NCBI GenBank assembly: GCA_035236585.1
Contig: CP141136.1
Location: 50,981,136 to 51,045,135 of the forward strand
Origin: Warburgia ugandensis
Lineage: Eukaryota; Streptophyta; Magnoliopsida; Canellales; Canellaceae
Direction: 5' to 3'
Length of the DNA: 64,000 nucleotides
Position numbers and translations under genes: made by a program. Positions 10,891 to 23,010 of this stretch are shown one piece after another. How positions within the stretch are numbered: position 1 is the stretch's first letter; the number at the start of each line of letters is the position of its first letter. The notes under the pieces were generated by a model. It had not been told where the DNA came from, ran no database searches, and saw only the letters and a list, made by a program, of their open reading frames with translations.

Positions 10891-11095
10891 CTAATGAGAG
10901 AATGAAATCGGGATAAATATCGATACCTATTATGGGTAGAAATAGACAAATAGAAACAAACAATTCTCGTGGTCCAGAATCTACAAAATAGGAGTTTGTA
11001 ACATTGGATAGTTTGTATCCATAGAACATCTGGCTTAACATCGATAATGAATAAATAGGGGTTAATATCATTCCAATTGCCATTACAAAAGTAAT
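10891..11095 (-). pseudogene. ndhD: ndhD C-terminal fragment (plastid)
   Basis: The minus-strand translation begins [19 protein letters not shown], then [21 protein letters not shown] and a hydrophobic segment ending YPDFILSLA. It then passes into the joint repeat, so the native last ~15 residues are missing. NdhD is a membrane subunit of the plastid NDH complex. The normal neighbours (psaC, ccsA) are not adjacent here. Confidence 0.93.
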
Positions 11096-11129
11096 TAGTA
11101 TTTTTTATATTAATAGATATTTTGGACTG

Positions 11130-11649
11130 CCTCTATAAGATAACTTCCATCTTGATAGTTATTGGGGGTTTTCATATGATATCTGTGATCCCTCTCGATT
11201 TGTAATCCAATACACAAATCAATTGGTTCTATTAGGCTAGCTATATGTTGTGTAGCATCAACAATTTTCACAAAAGGTGGTAAGATGATATCTTAAGCAG
11301 TTAGGCATCTAGGGCCTCTGACGAAGATAAATGCGTCGCAAGTTCCATACAGATTACTTCTCAATACAATTTCTTTCAAATTCAATTAAATTTCATGTAC
11401 TAATTCTTCAATACCAACTATTGTTGAATACTCATGTCGTACCTTCTCAGATTTTGCACATGTGATACATGTTCCTTCTATTTCTCCAATTAAAGCCCTT
11501 CGCATAACGATACCTATCATATCTGCTTGATCCTTCATAAGCAGGGACAGAATGAAACATCCATAAGAAAGGTGCTTACTATCTGTTCTTAATTCAACAC
11601 ATTTCCACTATAGTGTTTGAGTAGATACTGTGATTTCCTCTCGAACCAT
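11130..11649 (-). pseudogene. rpoA: rpoA N-terminal fragment (plastid RNA polymerase alpha)
   Basis: From ATG at 11649 (minus) the translation shows the alpha-subunit N-terminal domain: an early strand with a TAG in place of the tryptophan of the TLQW motif, then [19 protein letters not shown] and KVRHEYSTI, an in-frame TAA after ELVHEI, then [20 protein letters not shown]. Homology ends near 11130. The TGG-to-TAG change is the G:C to A:T type expected of decaying nuclear plastid DNA. 11650-11734 is unassigned joint sequence. Confidence 0.9.
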
Positions 11650-11734
11650 ACTAATATTATTGATCATATCAATTAATCATTTATTTCTCTTGAAAATTGT
11701 TCAATTCTTGTTTCTACACATGCTTCATCAAATC

Positions 11735-12035
11735 CTAGGGCTCAACCCTAGATAGGTAGTGGAAACTACTAAGCTAGAGTGCGGTAGGGGCAGAGGGAAT
11801 TTCTAGTGGAGCGGTGAAATGCGTAGAGATCAGAAAGAACACCAATGGCGAAAGCACTCTATTGGGCTAACACAAACACTGAGAGACGAAAGCTAGAAGA
11901 GCGAATGGGATTAGATACCCCAGTAGTCCTAGCCGTAAACGATGGATACTAGGCATTGTGCGTATTAAGTAATGCGTTAAGTATCTCGCTTGGGGAGTAC
12001 GTTCGTAAGAATGAAACTCAAAGGAATTGATGGGA

Positions 12036-12073
<38 letters not shown>

Positions 12074-12109
12074 CAAAGTGAAGAACCTTACCAGGGCTCG
12101 ACATGCCGT
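11735..12109 (+). pseudogene. rrn16: Plastid 16S rRNA (rrn16) internal fragment
   Basis: About 375 bases of the 16S 3' half: GGTGAAATGCGTAGAGAT, then GGATTAGATACCCCAGTAGTC, AAACTCAAAGGAATTGA and GGTTTAATTCGATGCAA. Compared with intact plastid 16S it lacks about 20 bases after GTGCGTAT and carries many C-to-T and G-to-A changes. It breaks off after GACATGCCG. The open frames over it (11867-12236) are not genes. Confidence 0.95.
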
Positions 12110-12766
12110 TCAATTCTTCAATTCCAATCATTCATTATCGGTTGAAACTTATTTGAGAAATATCTGGTTGCAACTGACTCTATTGTCAATGAAGAGGGAC
12201 AGAAGGGGCAACATATGGCTTATGAGTGAAAGGTGAAAAAAGAGAAAGTCACAATAAAAGTCTTTCGTATGGAAAGCAAAATAAATGAATAAAAGAAAAC
12301 AGATAAAGCATCAAAAGCCCAGGAATGATGTATAAAATAGTCACAAATAATCGAGACAAAGATTATATAGAGGTCAGGAAGCAAATTCAAAAATGTAAAA
12401 CAACATAGGTTGTATTACAGTGTGCTTCAAAAAGCCAATTCAAAAATGAATGTAGGTTGCAACCCAAATACCATAACACAATAATATACATTCATATACA
12501 CAAGCAATGAAGGGTTACAAAGCAAAATAGCACTATTCTAGTTCAGAGAATGAAATCCACTACACACAAGACAAAGGAATCATGCGAAAAATGAAAAAAA
12601 AAAGAGAATAAATAACTTACAGAGTGTCAGATTGTTATTTGCTTTTTTCTTATTCTTACGGTGCTTTTTTGCATAACTTGGACACTCACCTAGAGGCTGT
12701 TGAAAACAAGAAGCACAAATGCAATTGGAAGATTGATTGCTATGCAGGCCGCCAAGGAGACCTCTG
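12110..12766. other. Unassigned tail of the insertion
   Basis: AT-rich, about 650 bases with no LTR, plastid gene or protein similarity that I recognise. Homology to element B's LTR resumes at about 12767. It could be further organellar spacer, filler DNA copied during repair, or unrelated nuclear sequence. Confidence 0.4.
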
Positions 12767-14018
12767 TTAATTTAATTATTTGGGAATTCAAAGCAAAGCA
12801 TTCACTTACTTAATGTACCATCAACATTTAACAAACAATTAAGAAGAATGATGGTCATTCATATACTAAAAAGTATTCTATTAATCATGAAAATGTGTGG
12901 CCTACAATTGGTTGCATGAATGGTGTGTTCCACTTTTGGAGAACACATACCATGCTTTCTCCCAAACTAAATTCAAAATCAACTTAACAATGGTTCCTCC
13001 TCCAACAATCTTGAGATTCAAGGGAAATTCTAATGGTATAATAAGGCATCACTTAAAGGAAACTAAGGAAACAATGCTAGAATTCAAGGAAACTAAAAGA
13101 GATCTAAATAGCAATGGAAACAAAAGGAAAAGAGCCAAGGACAGAATCAACCTTGGATCTTAGTCTTTAGGAAAGGAAAAATTAGGGAATTGCAAAGAAT
13201 TAACTAGGACTTAGATCAAACAAGAGAAGAAGTATAGAGAGATTAACTAATCTTTGAAAGATAAATCAAACACCTAGTAACTAGGCATGGAACACTTGAG
13301 GAGATACAACACACCTTATGAAAGAGTATCAACCACACAAATGGAGAGAAAGTCCAAGCAAAATAATGGAAAAAGAAGGATCAGGAAGATGATGTCCTCC
13401 TCCAAGTTATGAGGCATCATTTTCCAATAAGTGAAAAAGCTCCAACTTTGGTTGTTTGTTGGACTTTTATAGTTTTGCTCCTACAATTTCAAGGGTAACC
13501 TAAGAATAAGGTGTTGGTAATGAAAACAAGTAATTTTGGATGGCAAGGACTATACGTAAGCTAGGGTTTTCAAAGAGGAAACAAGTGGATAGGTGGCTGC
13601 CATTTGGAAGATAAGTAGGTGGGAGATGCCACATTTTTTAGGAATGGGCATCTCCCCCTTCAAAAATCATGGAACATTCCTTTGAATAAGGAAGGTAGGT
13701 GGATGGATGAGGTAGGAAAGAGAGAGGAAAGTGGGAGGAAAGAGAGGGGTAGGAAAAGGATAGGAAAGTGAGGTTAGGTGGGGAATTTTGATTGGTTAAG
13801 TGATGTTTTAGGAAATGGAGATTGGTTGGTTGGTTGGGGTGGGAGTTTAGGAAGGTGGAGGAGTCTTAGAGTGGTAAGACCCTTGAATGAAAAGTGAAAT
13901 TCGTAGTGATATTTGGCGGTGAGCTGGAAAGTGACATAAAAATAGGAAAACAATGAAAAAACATGAAAAATAGATGGGTGTCATCATATTGGTCCGCATA
14001 CCATCTAATCCTAATGAC

Positions 14019-14039
14019 TTTTTTTTTTTTTTTTTTTTT
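14019..14039. repeat. Poly-T tract
   Basis: 21 consecutive T inside the element B 3' LTR. The aligned place in the 5' LTR copy (about 20885) has only short T runs, so it arose by slippage. Confidence 0.9.
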
Positions 14040-14162
14040 AATTCTCTTTAAAATATCCCCATAAATGCTAAGGATAATTCTTTAAATTCTCTATCAATCA
14101 TGGCCTTACATTTACCTTAACTCATGTGGCTTTGATGGCTAACTTTGAGGGCTTCATTTGTT

Positions 14163-15480
14163 AGTTTTCATTTGTTCAAATTCCATTGGAATGTTCTGAC
14201 CTTAAATCGTTATGGGTATACTCTCAAAATTGAAGCTCTTAGATAAGGGAGTGAACATATTTCTCTCTTTATGTGACCGGATCCAACAAGTTAATAGTTC
14301 ACATAAACCTTTAAGTGTTGATGAGACAAAGAAAAGTGATCCCTAAAAGTGGATGTTATTACTAAGAATAGCAAAGGTAGTTTACTTTAATTCCTTCTTT
14401 TTATTTCCTCATTAAGGCTATGTTCTACCTAAGATCCATAGGTCTTTGAATAAGATGAAATGTAGGTTTAGAAAAGAAGGGTATAAGGATTTCAAAGGCT
14501 CAAAATTGAGTATAGGTTTTCTTTTTCATTATTGGACAATTGATCCTTGACTATGTTGAAGTAAATTTCCTTTGTATTCTTGTATTTTTCTTTCAATTTT
14601 TTTGTTTTCACTTTTCTTTTTCTATTGACTTCTTTGAAAGAATCTTCTTGTATTTTTTACTTCTTTAGCCTTTTATCCTCTTTTGGACTTTTGTACTAAC
14701 TCTACTCATTTTGAAAATGGGTAATAGATATTTATTTATTTTACGGTTTTTTTGAGGCTCAAGGGGCTAACTAGTGGTATACTATATTGGGTAAGTTTTA
14801 TGTCTCTAGGCTAAACAAAGATGGCCTATATATTATGGAAAGAAAACTATTACTCCTATTTATTCTTGATAGTTATCCAAAACCAAGATAACATGATCAC
14901 ACTAAACTATGTACAATGAAAAAAAAGTGGAATTACTTATAACTCATTGACAAAAGATAGTCTCTAAACAAATTAGGTTATAGGTCTCTGCTAATTTTCT
15001 TCAAGGTATCTAAGTCATACATCTTTATTAGTCTTGACTATGTGCTGTGTGTAATTTTTTTTTGCAAGAATTAACCTTCATAAAATGCTTCAACACATGA
15101 ATAATATGTAGAACTAGTCATATACACTCCCATTAAGAGGTGAAAAAAGCAGAATTACGAAGTTTTGAACATCGAGTTCACATCATAGTAAGGGACCACT
15201 ACCTTTGAACCCCTTTTTTTAAAAGAAGAAAAAATTAGACATATCATGCATGTCTACAGCCCCCAACCTAAACTAAACATTGTCTCAAATGTTTAGAAAT
15301 ATAGGACATCTATATGATAAATGAGTGATCTAGAACAATGAGACTCTAAAACCCTGGGTTATCTATTAGTAAGCACTAAGTCTAATGTCTTTAGCTAGAT
15401 GTTAAAAATTAAAATTACACTATGTAAGACAAGCCTCCAATGGATCAAAGATAAATAATGGTGTAAAAATTTCTAGAATT
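14163..15480 (-). other. Element B 3' untranslated region
   Basis: Noncoding, matched in the opposite orientation by element C's 3' region. For example 'ctcttagataagggagtgaacatatttctctc' around 14250 mirrors 57710-57745, and 'gatgagacaaagaaaagtgatcc' mirrors 57640-57665. The segment at about 15250-15295 ('ccccaacctaaactaaacattgtctcaaatgtt') corresponds to the 'gggacaatgtttcatttaggttgg' motif at 56665-56695, commonly found downstream of pol in Athila elements. No reading frame of note. Confidence 0.6.
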
Positions 15481-16000
15481 AAATCTTCAACCATGTTTCA
15501 AGAGTCATCAAGATCCAATTGGTGATGTTTGGCATCGAAAATATTGAGCTCAACTTTCATATTGCCAAAGGATAATTATAATATACTATTTTTACGATTT
15601 ATGATTGCGTTGGATGTTGCAAAAAATGGACATCCAAGAATTACTGGGATTTGACTACTAGGGTCTGATATAGGTTCGGTATCTAGGACAAAGAAATCAA
15701 CAGGGAAATAAAATTGGTCAACATATATTAATACATTCTAAACCATACCACTGAAATCATAATTGATTTATTAGCTAACTATATTGTGGTGTTGGTTGGT
15801 TTAAGATCACCAAGCCCCTGTTGCTCATAGATAGAGTACATCAACAAATTAACATTGGCCCCTAAGTCAAGTAATTCCCTATCTATGACATGTTTTTCAA
15901 TTACACATGAAATGGTAGGACATCTTGGTTCTCTAAACTTGATGGGGTCTTGTTTTGTATTAAATAGCTCACTAGGTTTGCAAGGAAGGCTTTCTTTTGC
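15480..16000 (-). pseudogene. Element B protease remnant
   Basis: The minus-strand translation, across stops, shows the aspartic-protease neighbourhood of Athila elements: a leader like ..HVIDRELLDLGANVNLLMY.. (around 15830-15900) and a following ..QGLGDLKPTNT.. block (about 15800). The flap and C-terminal strands towards 15600 are decayed. The catalytic D-L-G-A motif is visible but the frame is broken by several stops. Nothing of reverse transcriptase follows. Confidence 0.55.
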
Positions 16001-17450
16001 ACATTAAGCTTTCACTTTGTAGGGCAAGGCTCTTTAAGAAACTTGGCATAAGTAGGAATATCCTTTATAGCATTGAGTAATGGAATATTTATTTGTACAT
16101 GTTGAAACACTTCTATTATCTCATTGAAATTTATTCCTTTCTTTAGCCTTGTTGAGTAATTCAGGGAATGGAGCCTTGGGCACATAGAGTGCCTTCACTA
16201 TAGGCTTAGATGGAGTAGGAGGTTTCTATCTAATCTATTTCTCCTGTGTTTTGGCTTTTTCATTCTCCTCTTGTTTTTCCCTAGTTTGCCCTACTTTGTT
16301 ATTAACTTGACAACCACTGGTAAAGGTTGTGATAGACTTGGCTTGCTCATGAGGCCTTTGTGAACTAGACCCTACTTCTAATTATTCATTAGGGATAGAG
16401 ATGGGCTGATTAGGGAACTTTCATTTTTCCCTTTCACTTAATGATGCATGCAACTGACCCATTTCCCTCTCTAACTTGGCAATTTTTGTCTACTCTCATT
16501 CAGGGTTTGATGCAAGGCTTTAGTATTTTCATCAAGTTTTTTCATAATATATTGCATATTATCCTCCATTGATGGTTTCTATGTTTGTTAGGGCAGTTGC
16601 AAACTTGGTGGTTTATATGAAGTGAAAATCCTAGGAATGTTTTGAATAGGAAGGTTTTTAGACGTACCTCTATAGTAAGTATTCTTAAACCATGTCAAAT
16701 TGGGATGCCTAGCCCATCCTAGATTATAGGTCCCAGAATATGGGTTCTTATTGATAGAATTTCAATATGCACTAAGTGCATTCGATTGCTCCAAAAGGTA
16801 TTCAGGGGCTACTTTATTGGATGGACAAGTTGTAGTCAAATGGGCTGAACTAGAACAAGTAGCACATACATCTTGTGGAAGTTCATGGGATAGAGTAATA
16901 GCAACTCCATTCTTCCACCTAAAGGATCTAGTTTGTTTAATTTTTCAACTATAGAGTCAAGCATATAGGATAGATTTGTATGTACTCCTATCTCATATAG
17001 AGCCCCTTTCTTTGGATGTTGGTTGTTTCTCTTTCTTCTATTTGAATAATTCCATTGCTGGAGATTATCTGCTAGAGATTGATAAAACTCCCAGGCCTTA
17101 CTCTCATCCTTTAGCATGAGGGTCCATCCACTCACTACATCTACCATTTGTCTAGCATAATTTGAGCATTTCTGCATCAGTTCATTCCACCCGTTCTCAA
17201 CATTCATAATATTGTTCTTCATCCCTTTGTTGGAAATTGATAATTTCGTGATGAGGGGCATTTGTTTTGTGAATAGGGAAGAACTTGTTCAAAAACATTC
17301 TAGATAATTGGTTCCATGTATTGATGGAACTGACCTCCAAGAAATTCAGCCATGATTTAGTTTTGTCCTTGAGAGAGAATGAGAATTGTCTAAGCCTAAT
17401 AGAATTGTCCAAAAAATTTTAGAACCTAAATGTGGTGTAAATATGAAGGA
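16001..17450 (-). pseudogene. Element B gag (retrotransposon gag, Athila-type)
   Basis: Two overlapping minus-strand frames (17197-17412 and 16836-17261), offset by a frameshift, carry the typical gag core: LRQFSFSLKDKTKSWLNFLE, then NTWNQLSRMFLNKFFPIHKT, WNELMQKCSNYARQMVDVV and AWEFYQSLADNLQQWNY. A degenerate zinc-knuckle region lies at about 16800-16880. The remaining C-terminal part to about 16000 is low-complexity and full of stops. Gag would form the particle; this copy cannot. The same gag occurs on the plus strand in element C at 41030. Confidence 0.85.
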
Positions 17451-18920
17451 ATTCCTTGATATGTAGGTAAGGGTCTTCTTGGTCTCAACTATAAAAGGTG
17501 AGGAGTAATAGGATAAGTCTTAGCTTTAACTTAGTGGTCAGTGTTTATTGGCAGTAGAGCTATGCATGATGGGGTGTTGAGCTAGAGTGGTGCATAAAAA
17601 TCTCCAATAGATATGTGCTCAAATTTCTATTAGTGGTTCGGCCATGGAGATAGGGACTTGTTTTCTTTCCCCATGTTTAAAGTAGTGTTGAATCTCTAGG
17701 TTGAAAGATAATAATTCTAAGTTTTAAGATCGACACTCTAGCATAAACTATCCTAATCTAAATTTCCTAATTATATGCTAACTCTAACTCTAAATAATGA
17801 ACAAAAAAATGCTAGTAATCACTACTCGAACACTATATTGATTATCTTTTCTTAGTGCATTGGTGGTAGCTTCCTAGACCTAGATCTAGATAACTCCTCC
17901 ATTTAACCAAATTTGATTACTGCATACTAGTTAGGTTCTTTTCAAAAGTGATTAATACAATACTCGTGTCCAAAGGCATTTAAACCTCAATTGATGTCAA
18001 CCAAAGGCATGCAAAAATCAATTGGATTTTAAGGTACCCACTATAAGCACAATGCTTAGAAACCATTGGAGTGACAATGGATCCCATTCTTCTAAAAGAG
18101 TCCTATGAGCTCGATACCCTTAACATTCAAGGGTTGGGATCATGACATACAAGGATGTTGATTGATTCTTATATGCGCCAAGGAGCTGGATATAAAATCC
18201 AGTCATTATCTTAAAAGGGTACTTGTGGGGCCATTACTAGCATTAAATTCCATTTCACCATAAAGTTGTAGACATGCAATGCTGAACAAAAATCAAACTA
18301 ATGCTTGCCAATATGCTACTTAACAAAGGGTCAAGCACCTTAAATAGATGGGACATTATAACCATGCAGCCCATGCTTTGGTTATAGCAGAGCTAAGGCT
18401 AACCTTTCTTAAATAGGTGCACGATCAAATGTAAGAATCCTAGGTATTATGCAATAGTTAAAAATGTATGACCTTAATCTATATGAATTATACTACCATC
18501 ACTAAACCAAAATTATACTAAATGCAATTTATCCTAAAAATTAAAATTTGGGTAAGGATTGCTCATAGTGAGGGGTTCGATGATGATCAATTGTGGGCCA
18601 CCATACCCCACACATGCCTTGTATTATTACAACCCATTTAAAAATTGAATAAAATTAAAATTAAAATTACAGTGGGCCTCATTATAATTTCACTTAAATC
18701 CTAATTTAGGAAATTAATTAAAGCCTAATATATGTTGATGAAGTAGCGGTCCATAGGATCGTCACCACTCCTTTGCCAATTTCTCTCACATAAAAATAAA
18801 AAAAAATTCGTTAATATGAGGAAAATAGAAAATAAATGCAAAACCCTAAACTAATGCATTCTAAACCTAGACTAGAGGTAAATAATCTAAGGTATGGTCC
18901 ACTACAAAAAATATTGTGAC
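17451..18920 (-). other. Element B 5' leader
   Basis: Noncoding stretch between primer-binding site and gag. It is matched in opposite orientation by 37083-38275 of element C: 'gggttgtaataataca', the 'aggataaagtgcattta' block, and a 'ccttatgctagtaa..ccccaca' block around 18190-18250. No open frame of significance. Confidence 0.65.
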
Positions 18921-18938
18921 TTCTTGATAGTGGCACCA
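18921..18938 (-). promoter_or_regulatory. Primer-binding site of element B
   Basis: Minus strand reads TGGTGCCACTATCAAGAA eleven bases after the LTR end at 18950. It resembles the TGGCGCCGTTGCCGGGGA site typical of Athila/Tat elements, with several substitutions. The position next to the LTR fixes the element's orientation. Confidence 0.65.
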
Positions 18939-21377
18939 AAAACTTATTATGATTTTAAGTTAAACTCACAAGTGCACAATTAGTTGTAATATTCTCATGA
19001 GAGGAGGTTGATCTCATGAGGAATTGAATGAATGAGATGCTAGTGGTCCAAAATTTAAACCATCTAACTTAGCAAAATTCAAGAGCTATTTAACCTAAAC
19101 TAAGAATGGGAATTCTGCAAAAACTAGAAACATGCTAAAATTGAAAACTTTCCTTAAACATGCTTTCTAATAATAAGATTTTTCCTAAATGAAACTTTCT
19201 AAAAGTCTAATTTAGTAACTTTCCTAAGCATGAATTTAAGCAACTAAACAAAGATAGTACTAAACAAAGATAGTACTAATGCAATGAAAATTGAGAGAGT
19301 GAAATTCAATAACTAACAACAAATGAACAACATGCTAACAAACTAATTAAGATCAACAAACAAACACTAACTAACTACTTTTACTAACATGATGAATGCC
19401 ACAACTTGGAATCTACTCACTCAATAGATTGTTGAAAACTATATGCTCCAACCATGGATTATGCATATAGTTCCAACATGACTTGATAAGTGGACTTCAT
19501 GGATTTCACTCAAAACTATGCACTCCAACCATGGATTGCACCCATAGTTCCAACCTTGATATGAGATATTAACCAAAGGATCCACAATTAAACAATCATG
19601 TTAACTAGACTTTCTAACTTCAGCCCTAAAGCCCTTCAAAACCATGTGTTCCACCCTAGGATTGGACGCATGGTTTCATAAGTCTTTTAATTGAATTTTC
19701 TAGGAATTCAAAAACAAAGCATTCACTTACTTAATATATCATCAACATGCAACAAAAAATTAACAAGAATCATGGTCATTCATCAACTAAAAAGTATTCC
19801 ATTAATCATCGAAAGTGTTGCATTCAATTGGCTACATGAATGGTGCGTTCCACTTTTGGAGAACATGCACCATGATTTCTCCCAAAAATAAATCCAAAAT
19901 CAATATTAACAATAGTTCCTCCTCCAACAAACTTGATATTCAAGGGAAATTCTAATGGAATAATTAGGCAACTGTCAAAGGAATCTAAGGAAACAATGCA
20001 AGAAGTCAAGGAAACTAAAAGAGTTCTAAATAGCAATGGAAATCAAAGGCTATGATTAGATTCAATGTGACATCCCTTAGCTATCACTTTGAGGGAAAAA
20101 TTAACCTTGGATTTTAGTCTATAGGGAAGAAAAAATAAGGAAATTGCAAAGTATTAACTAGTACTAAGATCAAACAAGAGAAGAAGTAAAGAGAGATTGA
20201 CCAACATTTCAAAGGTAAATCAAACACCCAATAACCAAGCATGGAACACTTGAGGAGATGCAACATACCTTGAGAAAGAGTAGAAACCAACCAAATGGTG
20301 GGAAAGTTTGAGCAACATAATGGAGAAAGAAGGATTAGGAAGAAGATGCCCTCCTCCAAGTGTAGGAAGCATCTTTTTCCTATGTGTGAAAAAGTTCCTA
20401 CTTTGATTGCTTGTTGGAATTTCATAGTTTTACCCTATAATTTCTAGGATGCCTAAGAATAAGGTGTGGTGGTGATAAAAACAAGTAATTTTGGATGGCT
20501 AAGATGATAGGTAAAACTAAGATAGTAGGTGGCTTCCATTTGGAAGATAAGTAGGTAGGAGACACCTTTTTTAGGAAGGAAAGAGAGAGGAAAGTGGGAG
20601 GAGGAAAGAGATGTGTAGGAAAAGGATAGGAAAGTGAGGCTAAGTGGGGAAATTTGATTGGCTAAGTGATTTCTTAGGAAATGGGGATTGGTTAGGAGGA
20701 TGGGATGGGAGTTTAGGAAGGTGGAAGAGTCTTAGTTTAGTAGGACTATTGAATGGAAAGTGAAATTTGTGGTGATATTTGGTGGTGAGGTGGAAAGTGA
20801 CAAAAAAATAGGAAAATAATGAAAAAACATGAAAAATAGAAGGGTCTCATCCTATGTATCCACATGCCATCTTATCCTAATGAATTTTTCCTTAATTCTC
20901 ATCAAAATATCCCCATAAATCACAAGGATAATTCTTCAAGATCTCCACTAATCTTGGCCTTCCATTTAGCATAGTTTATGTGGCTTTGACGACTGACTTT
21001 GTGTGACGACCCGGGTTTTCTCATGCATTTTTAAATGCAATATCTAATTCCTAAGGCGGGATACATCCCTATTTGAAAACCATTTTGTAAAAACCATATA
21101 ATTCAGCAAAAAACCTTTTGTTTTAAACTCATTTTGAAAACCCCGAGTGTCATTTGCTTTCACAACAATCAAAGTAGTTTTTGAAAATCTTCAGAAATCA
21201 TAAATGTTTTTTCCCCAGGTCTATCCAGTCACAACACACAGCCCAACTGTAAATAAATACAAATACATGTCCAAAGGGTAGAGAGTTTACTTACATGTAT
21301 CATTGTCTCCTATTTGATTCACTTGCTCATAGCACTAATATCTCTTGAGGCGTCTTCTATTTGTGAGTGGGGCTATC

Positions 21378-22277
21378 CTGAAAAATGTTAAGGATAGGGT
21401 GAGTATATACTATACTCAATAGGAGCCTATCACTACTAGTGTTGCAATGCATGCTATGTTTAGAATCATGTGCTCTTAAAAACATGTGCATGTTCAAACA
21501 ATCATGTTCAATATCGATATTAAAAACCACTGTCAAATCGGAATACTGACGACTTAAAGAAATATCATAATCCAAGTTGAAAGTATCATAAATCATAAAC
21601 ATAATGATATGCATCAGATGCTCAACTGAATCCAACTCATGGATATCTGGTATGGTATGGTCGACAACCTCATGTCATGCCATATGCAATGCAAGTAAAT
21701 CCACGAAACCATAGGGCCCAAACTATGCCCACGACCTCCTCGCCGTGTGGTCCCCGGGTACCTGAGGACACTCGGTCATAGCCTCAACGGGGCCTATGAC
21801 ACGTCGACCCAGTGCCGTGACACCAGTGGTAGCCCCCTGTACCACATGCAATCGACGTAGGGACGTTGCCCTTTTTGGGCGTGGTACCCATCCACCTATA
21901 GTGGTAGAGGCTGGAGGCCAACCCAAACCTCTCGGCATAGCACCCACAAGCTTATCAGCCCAAATCATATCAGATCAAACAAGCGAAAACCTCTTTTTCA
22001 AAACTTGTCCTCTTTGGGTCCCTCACAACTGCCTGGCCCTCACAACTGCCTACCCAGTGTCTTTTGGTAACCCTCAAGGACATGCAATCTTTCAAAAACT
22101 CAATGCTTACAAATCATGCAATATATGCATTTGTTCGCAAAACATATCTATGCATAAAGCATTTATCATATGTATGCTGAATTAAGTCATGCTAAAAAAG
22201 TTATATAACTTATACTTAAAACATGCATAAAACAATCATGGATCTTTTAAAAAGTCTAGTAGCGATAGAGCACCTAC
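21378..22277 (-). other. Putative leader intron in the F1 solo LTR
   Basis: Minus strand: donor GAG|GTAGGTGCTCTA at 22280-22268, branch-like TATACTCACC near 21405, pyrimidine tract and acceptor ATTTTTCAG ending at 21378. Length 900 bases. The same sites occur at matching places in five other LTRs of the window. Splicing itself is inferred, not shown. Confidence 0.35.
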
Positions 22278-22543
22278 CTCAAAGTCTCCTAGAGTCGCGT
22301 CCTTTAGCACTCAACCCGTCCCTAGGTCTCATTTATAAACTCCTGGGTATGAATGGATACAAGGAGTCCTTATTAATTTTAATCTATTAGACTGCTAAAT
22401 CTTCTGTTTAGGGTCAATGGTCCTTGCCTAATTCATTGTCAGGCTAGATCCTATGACATGGATCTACTTTCCAATAGTTAAACTCTGCAATTTATCCTTT
22501 AATCCTAATTTTTAAAGTCTCATTGGTTCTGCGTGTCCCAGTT

Positions 22544-23010
22544 CCCAGGACACCCGTGCATCCTGGTTAGTGCGTGTGCACTTAAAGGCCGTGCTAGAGA
22601 CTATGTTTTGCACACGCACATGCATGCTCAAGTGACGCGCTATGACGTTCATCATCACACGGACGCACCTTGTAGCATGGCATGTCTTAGCTCCCTGGGC
22701 ACCCCGTGCATCCTGGTCGAGCTAGAACCCATGCCCCATGTCACGCACGTACCCGAAGGCCGCACCTGGGATAGTGTTCGCACATGCACAAGCATGCCTA
22801 AGCGACGCACTATGACGCGTGTCCTGGATGACCTCATGCGAATACACCTTGGCGTTAGTCGAAATGTGCCTTGGCTCCTGGGCCGCCCATGCGTCCTGGT
22901 CGAGCCTGGACTGTGCCTGGGACACACCGAGGCCACGCCCATACACAGTCGCATGCCCTCGTGCACAATGGCATGCCTGGGACATTGTGTTCGTGCACAG
23001 CCGGCTAGAA
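22544..23010. repeat. GC-rich repeated segment within F1 LTR
   Basis: Three imperfect copies of a 150-180 base unit, starting about 22544, 22693 and 22876. Each carries CC(A/T)GG(A/G)CACCC-like and GTGCATCCTGGT-like words followed by a stretch rich in CACATGCA and GACGCAC. The same kind of segment recurs in the plus-strand copy (39090-39440) and, more diverged, in F2 (47390-47640, 54170-54430) and F5 (60660-61060). Confidence 0.6.

Larger units (their letters stand above)
7050..12766. other. Nuclear plastid DNA insertion (NUPT), rearranged mosaic
   Basis: Comparison with element B's 5' LTR (around 19660-19700) shows that this block interrupts the 3' LTR. It contains, in order: ccsA (-), ycf2 (+), a dispersed repeat, trnS-GCU (+), a trnR scrap and trnG-UCC 3' exon plus intron (-), the repeat, ndhF 5' end (+), psbK (-), the repeat, ndhD 3' end (-), rpoA (-) and 16S rRNA (+). 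These loci come from the large single-copy, small single-copy and inverted-repeat parts of a normal angiosperm plastome, so order and orientation are scrambled. Substitutions creating stops (for example TGG to TAG in rpoA) show it is non-functional. The last ~650 bases (12110-12766) are of unknown source. Confidence 0.85.
6337..14162 (-). repeat. Element B 3' LTR, split by plastid DNA and truncated
   Basis: 6337-7049 matches 18950-19670, and 12767-14162 matches 19690-20996. For example 'gcaaagcattcacttactta' recurs at about 12793 and 19715, and 'gaggaaagtgggagg' at 13725 and 20590. The last ~580 bases of the 5' LTR copy (23781-24363) have no counterpart here: the match stops at 'ctttgagggcttcatt' near 14160 and then continues as internal 3' sequence. 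About 0.95 kb spanning the LTR/3'UTR joint was therefore deleted. Confidence 0.7.

Noticed and set aside
11867..12236. Small open frames over the 16S region
   Set aside because: The sequence is plastid 16S rRNA; the frames are chance.
12110..12766. Mitochondrial DNA as the source of the insertion tail
   Set aside because: I considered it because organelle fragments are often joined, but found no mitochondrial gene or tRNA motif, so I left it unassigned.
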